Below are positions 61,078 to 64,000 of a DNA stretch of 64,000 nucleotides, in pieces. Each line of letters opens with the position of its first letter. The first letter of the stretch is position 1. Source of the DNA: Clostridium_AF sediminicola (GTDB taxonomy: Bacteria; Bacillota; Clostridia; Clostridiales; Clostridiaceae); NCBI RefSeq assembly GCF_050402865.1, contig NZ_BAABMF010000001.1:372001-436000 (forward strand), written 5' to 3'. Under the pieces are notes generated by a model. It had not been told where the DNA came from and made no database searches. It worked only from the letters and a program-made list of their open reading frames with translations. The translations under genes and the position numbers were made by a program.

Positions 61078-62709
61078 ATGAAGGCAGCTATTTATTCTAG
61101 AAAAAGCTTATTTACAGGAAAAGGCGAGTCAATTGAGAATCAAATTGAGCTATGCAGAAACTATGGAGATAGACTAAATATAGACGAGTATTTTATATAT
61201 GAAGATGAAGGTTTTAGTGGTGGTAACACTAAAAGACCCCAGTTCCAGCAATTATTAAAAGATGCAAAGGCCAATAAATTTGATTACTTAATTTGCTATA
61301 GACTTGATAGGATCAGCAGAAATGTAGCTGATTTCTCCTCTACTCTTGAACTTTTGCAGGAGAATAACATAAGCTTTGTGTCCATTAGAGAACAGTTTGA
61401 TACTAGCACACCAATGGGTAGAGCTATGGTTTACATTGCAAGTGTATTCGCTCAGCTTGAAAGAGAAACTATTGCTGAACGTGTTAAAGATAATATGCTG
61501 CAGCTTGCTAAAACTGGTCGTTGGCTTGGAGGTCAAGAACCCTTCGGCTTCAAAGCTGAAAGAATTACCTATATTGATGAAGAGTTAAAAGAAAGATCAT
61601 TAATGAAGTTAACTCCTGTTAAAGATGAGCTTAAAGTTGTAAGACTTATATTTTCTAAATATCTGGAATTACAATCATTATCTCAGGTAGTTAAATATTT
61701 AAACTTAGCTAATATCAAAGGTAAAAATGGTGGAGACTGGGCTACTATACAGGTTAAAAGGTTATTATCAAATCCCCTGTATGTCAAATCAAGTCCTGAT
61801 GTAGAAAATCACCTTAGAAATGCAGGTATTAACGTATTTGGAACACCTAATGGAAATGGCTATTTAACTTATAATAAAACTAAAAAAATCACTATTGAAA
61901 GAGATAAATCTGAATGGGTAGCAGCTGTAGCTAAGCACAAAGGTGTTATTTCAGCTAAAGATTGGTTAGAAATACAATTTACCCAAGATAAGAATAAATC
62001 TAAAAAACAGCCTCGTTTAGGTACAGGAAAAACAACTGCTCTTCTTACTGGGATACTTAAGTGTCAAAAATGTAGTGCTAATATGAAAATTAAGCTTGGC
62101 CATAAATCTAGAACTCATGAAGGCGTAAGATACAATTACTATGTATGCTCTGCAAAAGATACTAGTTATAAGAAAAAATGTGATAATAACAATGTCAGAG
62201 TGGATAGATTAGACAGCCTTGTAATTAGTGAACTTAAGGCTTATAGCAAAGAACTTTTGATTGATGAATTAGCATCTGCACTTACAAAAGAATCTTCAAA
62301 TGCTGCTCAATCTAGCGCAATTAAAAAATTAAAAGAGAATATAGCCCAAAAGGAAATAGCTATTAATAATTTAGTAAAACAACTTTCTCTTAATAATAAT
62401 AAACAAGTTGCAAAATATATTTTTTGTGAGATGGAAAACCTTAATAATGAAATAGAAGAATTGAAAAATAAACTTACTGTTGCTGAAAAAGGCAATTCTG
62501 AACATAATGAAAAGATTGATAATACTGAAATTCTTATAGAAGCTTTAAAGAAGTTCAACAATGAATATGATACCTTCACTGATATAAAACAAAAAAGAAA
62601 GCTTATTGGAACAATAGTAGAGAAGATCACCTGGAATGGTGATAATAATACATTTAAGATACACCTTTTCACAGGGGATAAAAAAAATAGTCCCCTCATA
62701 AAGATATAA
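61078..62709 (+). CDS. Large serine recombinase (phage integrase)
   Basis: This 543-residue site-specific recombinase has an N-terminal resolvase domain with the catalytic Ser in IYSRKS and FDYLICYRLDRISRN, STPMGRAMVYIASVFAQLER. A recombinase domain follows (GFKAERITYIDEEL, then VVKYLNLANIKGKNGGDWA), then a zinc ribbon (CQKCSANMKIKLG...YYVCSAK...CDNN) and a coiled coil (residues about 400-490). It integrates and excises the prophage by double-strand exchange. It is the last prophage gene, so an attachment site should lie close to 62710 or 61050. Confidence 0.93.
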   Translation: MKAAIYSRKSLFTGKGESIENQIELCRNYGDRLNIDEYFIYEDEGFSGGNTKRPQFQQLLKDAKANKFDYLICYRLDRISRNVADFSSTLELLQENNISFVSIREQFDTSTPMGRAMVYIASVFAQLERETIAERVKDNMLQLAKTGRWLGGQEPFGFKAERITYIDEELKERSLMKLTPVKDELKVVRLIFSKYLELQSLSQVVKYLNLANIKGKNGGDWATIQVKRLLSNPLYVKSSPDVENHLRNAGINVFGTPNGNGYLTYNKTKKITIERDKSEWVAAVAKHKGVISAKDWLEIQFTQDKNKSKKQPRLGTGKTTALLTGILKCQKCSANMKIKLGHKSRTHEGVRYNYYVCSAKDTSYKKKCDNNNVRVDRLDSLVISELKAYSKELLIDELASALTKESSNAAQSSAIKKLKENIAQKEIAINNLVKQLSLNNNKQVAKYIFCEMENLNNEIEELKNKLTVAEKGNSEHNEKIDNTEILIEALKKFNNEYDTFTDIKQKRKLIGTIVEKITWNGDNNTFKIHLFTGDKKNSPLIKI

Positions 62710-62716
62710 AATAAAA

Positions 62717-62748
62717 CCTAGACATAATTTATTTCACATATGTCTAGG
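62717..62748. terminator. Bidirectional terminator between integrase and DUF2785
   Basis: A perfect 10-bp hairpin cctagacata/tatgtctagg in AT-rich flanks lies between convergent genes. Confidence 0.7.
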
Positions 62749-62763
62749 TCTATAATTGTAATC

Positions 62764-63597
62764 TCAATACTTACCAAATCGACTTATTTCCTTTAGTACC
62801 TCTTTAACTAAATTTGTGATTTGTTCATATTCTGGTTTATCAATCAATCTAAAGTACAAACTTTTCAAGAAAGCATTTACATTGAATTCAATAACTAAGT
62901 CTTCTTGAAGTATAGCTGTTTTTTTTATTTTCTTGAAGCTTTCAATCCAATCTTTAATTTCCTCTGCGGGTATAATTTTTCTTTCTAATACAGCTTTAAC
63001 AGCTGTAATCATACGTTCATCCTCAAAGTGAATATATCCATAATGATTTATATTCACCTTCTTGTAAATTGCATCTAATATTATTTTTAATCCCTCATAC
63101 CCAATTTCTTTGCATCTAGCAAATTCATCAAGGGCATCAGCACCATGGGCAGTCCCATGTGCCCAGCCCTTATCTTCTACATAACCTCTAACATCTTTAT
63201 CTTCATTATAAAATTTCAAAACAGTATTAAAAGCTTTTTGAATATCACTTTCAGATATAAATTTTTCCTTTCTGTGTCTATGAATAACACTTGCTACTAT
63301 TTCAATGGAGAATGTTCTACTGAAAACTGAATCATTGATGCTACCTAATCCCTTAAGTATATGTTCTTCATCTAAAGCTATCATTAACAAATTATAAACC
63401 TCATTTGTTGATAAAACTCCATCATTTATCCACGTAAATAGATTAGAAAGTATCAATTCATCACGCAATTCACTATCAATATCCCCTATATTATTCATCA
63501 TCTCTAAAGATAATTGGTATGGATTTACACCTTGAGGTACTGTATAGTCATTCTCTTTTATGCTTTTTAACAATTCTTTTAATGCTTGTTTTTCCAA
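62764..63597 (-). CDS. DUF2785 protein
   Basis: This 277-residue helical protein has the DUF2785 signature YVEDKGWAHGTAHGADALDEF, split here as KGWAHGTAHGADALDE, and the late HYGYIHFEDERMITAV. Members are uncharacterised cytosolic proteins of Firmicutes. It begins one base after the stop of the gene at the window edge, so the two are co-transcribed. It lies just outside the integrase and is probably host DNA. Confidence 0.82.
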   Translation of the reverse strand: MEKQALKELLKSIKENDYTVPQGVNPYQLSLEMMNNIGDIDSELRDELILSNLFTWINDGVLSTNEVYNLLMIALDEEHILKGLGSINDSVFSRTFSIEIVASVIHRHRKEKFISESDIQKAFNTVLKFYNEDKDVRGYVEDKGWAHGTAHGADALDEFARCKEIGYEGLKIILDAIYKKVNINHYGYIHFEDERMITAVKAVLERKIIPAEEIKDWIESFKKIKKTAILQEDLVIEFNVNAFLKSLYFRLIDKPEYEQITNLVKEVLKEISRFGKY

Positions 63598-63598
63598 A

Positions 63599-64000
63599 TT
63601 ATATCCCCTGCCTTTTTGAATCTCTGTATATTGAGGTTCTTCCGAATTTCAATAAACTAAGTAATCCTTCCAATGTTAATATCCCTATCCATTCTTTTTT
63701 TGCTATTTCCCAATGTTCTTGGTAAGTTCCCCATTGCCAAGTAGGTAATAGTTTACCCTTTTCTTCTAATTTATTTATTATATAATCTAAGTTTTGATTT
63801 ATGTATTCTTCTTTTATTTCAAAATAATTTTGTGAATCAAAATTTATAAATCTTAGTGGAGTTGGCACATAATTTTTCCATTCAGGTTCATTAATATTAA
63901 TTAATTGACTTACAGCTGTTTTTATGGGTTGCTCAAGCTTACTCTTGAATTCTTTATCAAGAATATTATATAAGTGGATATAACAAAATAATTCGTGTTC
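63599..64000 (-). CDS. Unidentified protein, N-terminus outside the window
   Basis: The frame is open from the window edge to TGA or TAA near 63599 and gives at least 133 residues: EHELFCYIHLYNILDKEF, then EWKNYVPTPLRFINFDSQN, GKLLPTWQWGTYQEHW and EWIGILTLEGLLSLLKFG. It is soluble, without motifs that I recognise. Its stop adjoins the DUF2785 start, so they share an operon. An apparent start (GTG, at 63868) lies inside the true gene and should not be used. Confidence 0.65.
   Translation of the reverse strand, partial: EHELFCYIHLYNILDKEFKSKLEQPIKTAVSQLININEPEWKNYVPTPLRFINFDSQNYFEIKEEYINQNLDYIINKLEEKGKLLPTWQWGTYQEHWEIAKKEWIGILTLEGLLSLLKFGRTSIYRDSKRQGI

Noticed and set aside
62307..62699. 130-codon minus-strand frame
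   Set aside because: Antisense to the coiled-coil part of the serine integrase.

Overview
The window looks like an anaerobic, endospore-forming, low-GC Firmicute of the Clostridia (Tissierellales/Clostridiales style). The evidence is AT-rich DNA with GGAGG ribosome sites, a GerAB-type germinant permease, ferredoxin- and NADH-linked redox enzymes, a tungsten-type aldehyde:ferredoxin oxidoreductase, ECF transporters, a YvrJ/DUF1659/DUF2922 set and a Clostridia-type serine-integrase prophage. No rRNA, tRNA or CRISPR array was seen.

1-14573. After a degraded cupin (DddL-like) remnant come a two-gene flavoprotein operon (FAD oxidoreductase plus PyrK-like reductase whose start codon is missing) and a lone GerAB permease. 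A 10-kb minus-strand operon (13986 down to 3918) follows. It encodes a BMP-type nucleoside-binding lipoprotein, its ABC ATPase and two permeases, a nucleoside hydrolase, two M20 amidohydrolases, a GATase1-like protein and a LacI regulator. A strong sigma-A promoter and a LacI-type operator lie in front of it.

14574-31327. After a tRNA-dihydrouridine synthase comes a redox and cofactor block. Unit one is a ferredoxin-like subunit, tungsten AOR and NuoE/NuoF/NuoG-like subunits, resembling an electron-bifurcating tungsten oxidoreductase. Unit two is about twelve genes: FMN-binding lipoprotein, lipoproteins with sulfite-oxidase-fold-like repeats, ECF S component, secreted phosphodiesterase, two EcfA, EcfT, MobB, kinase-like protein, ThiF-like and MoaD-like proteins. 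Both units begin with leaders carrying the same two-hairpin RNA core, a riboswitch-like element. I propose that they are co-regulated by the molybdenum/tungsten cofactor and that unit two is a cofactor or pterin acquisition system. This is the most interesting part of the window.

31328-53270. This accessory region holds a decayed DUF3791/DUF3990 module and about a dozen minus-strand genes for small membrane or hypothetical proteins (two are paralogues; the whole resembles an immunity-gene island). Further on are a histidine phosphatase, two GNATs, an SDR with a TetR regulator, fragments of RnfD and RnfC, a YbaK-type deacylase, a DUF998 protein and an Rpn nuclease. It is rich in small repeats, including a 120-bp MITE whose empty site is present 5 kb away.

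53271-62709. This is a decayed prophage: broken amidase, DUF2922, DUF1659, DUF4362 lipoprotein-like protein, YvrJ, sigma factor, DnaC- and DnaD-like replication proteins, antirepressor, Cro/CI-like pair, ImmA peptidase and large serine integrase. Structural genes are absent. The window ends with a DUF2785 protein and an unidentified gene that runs off the edge.
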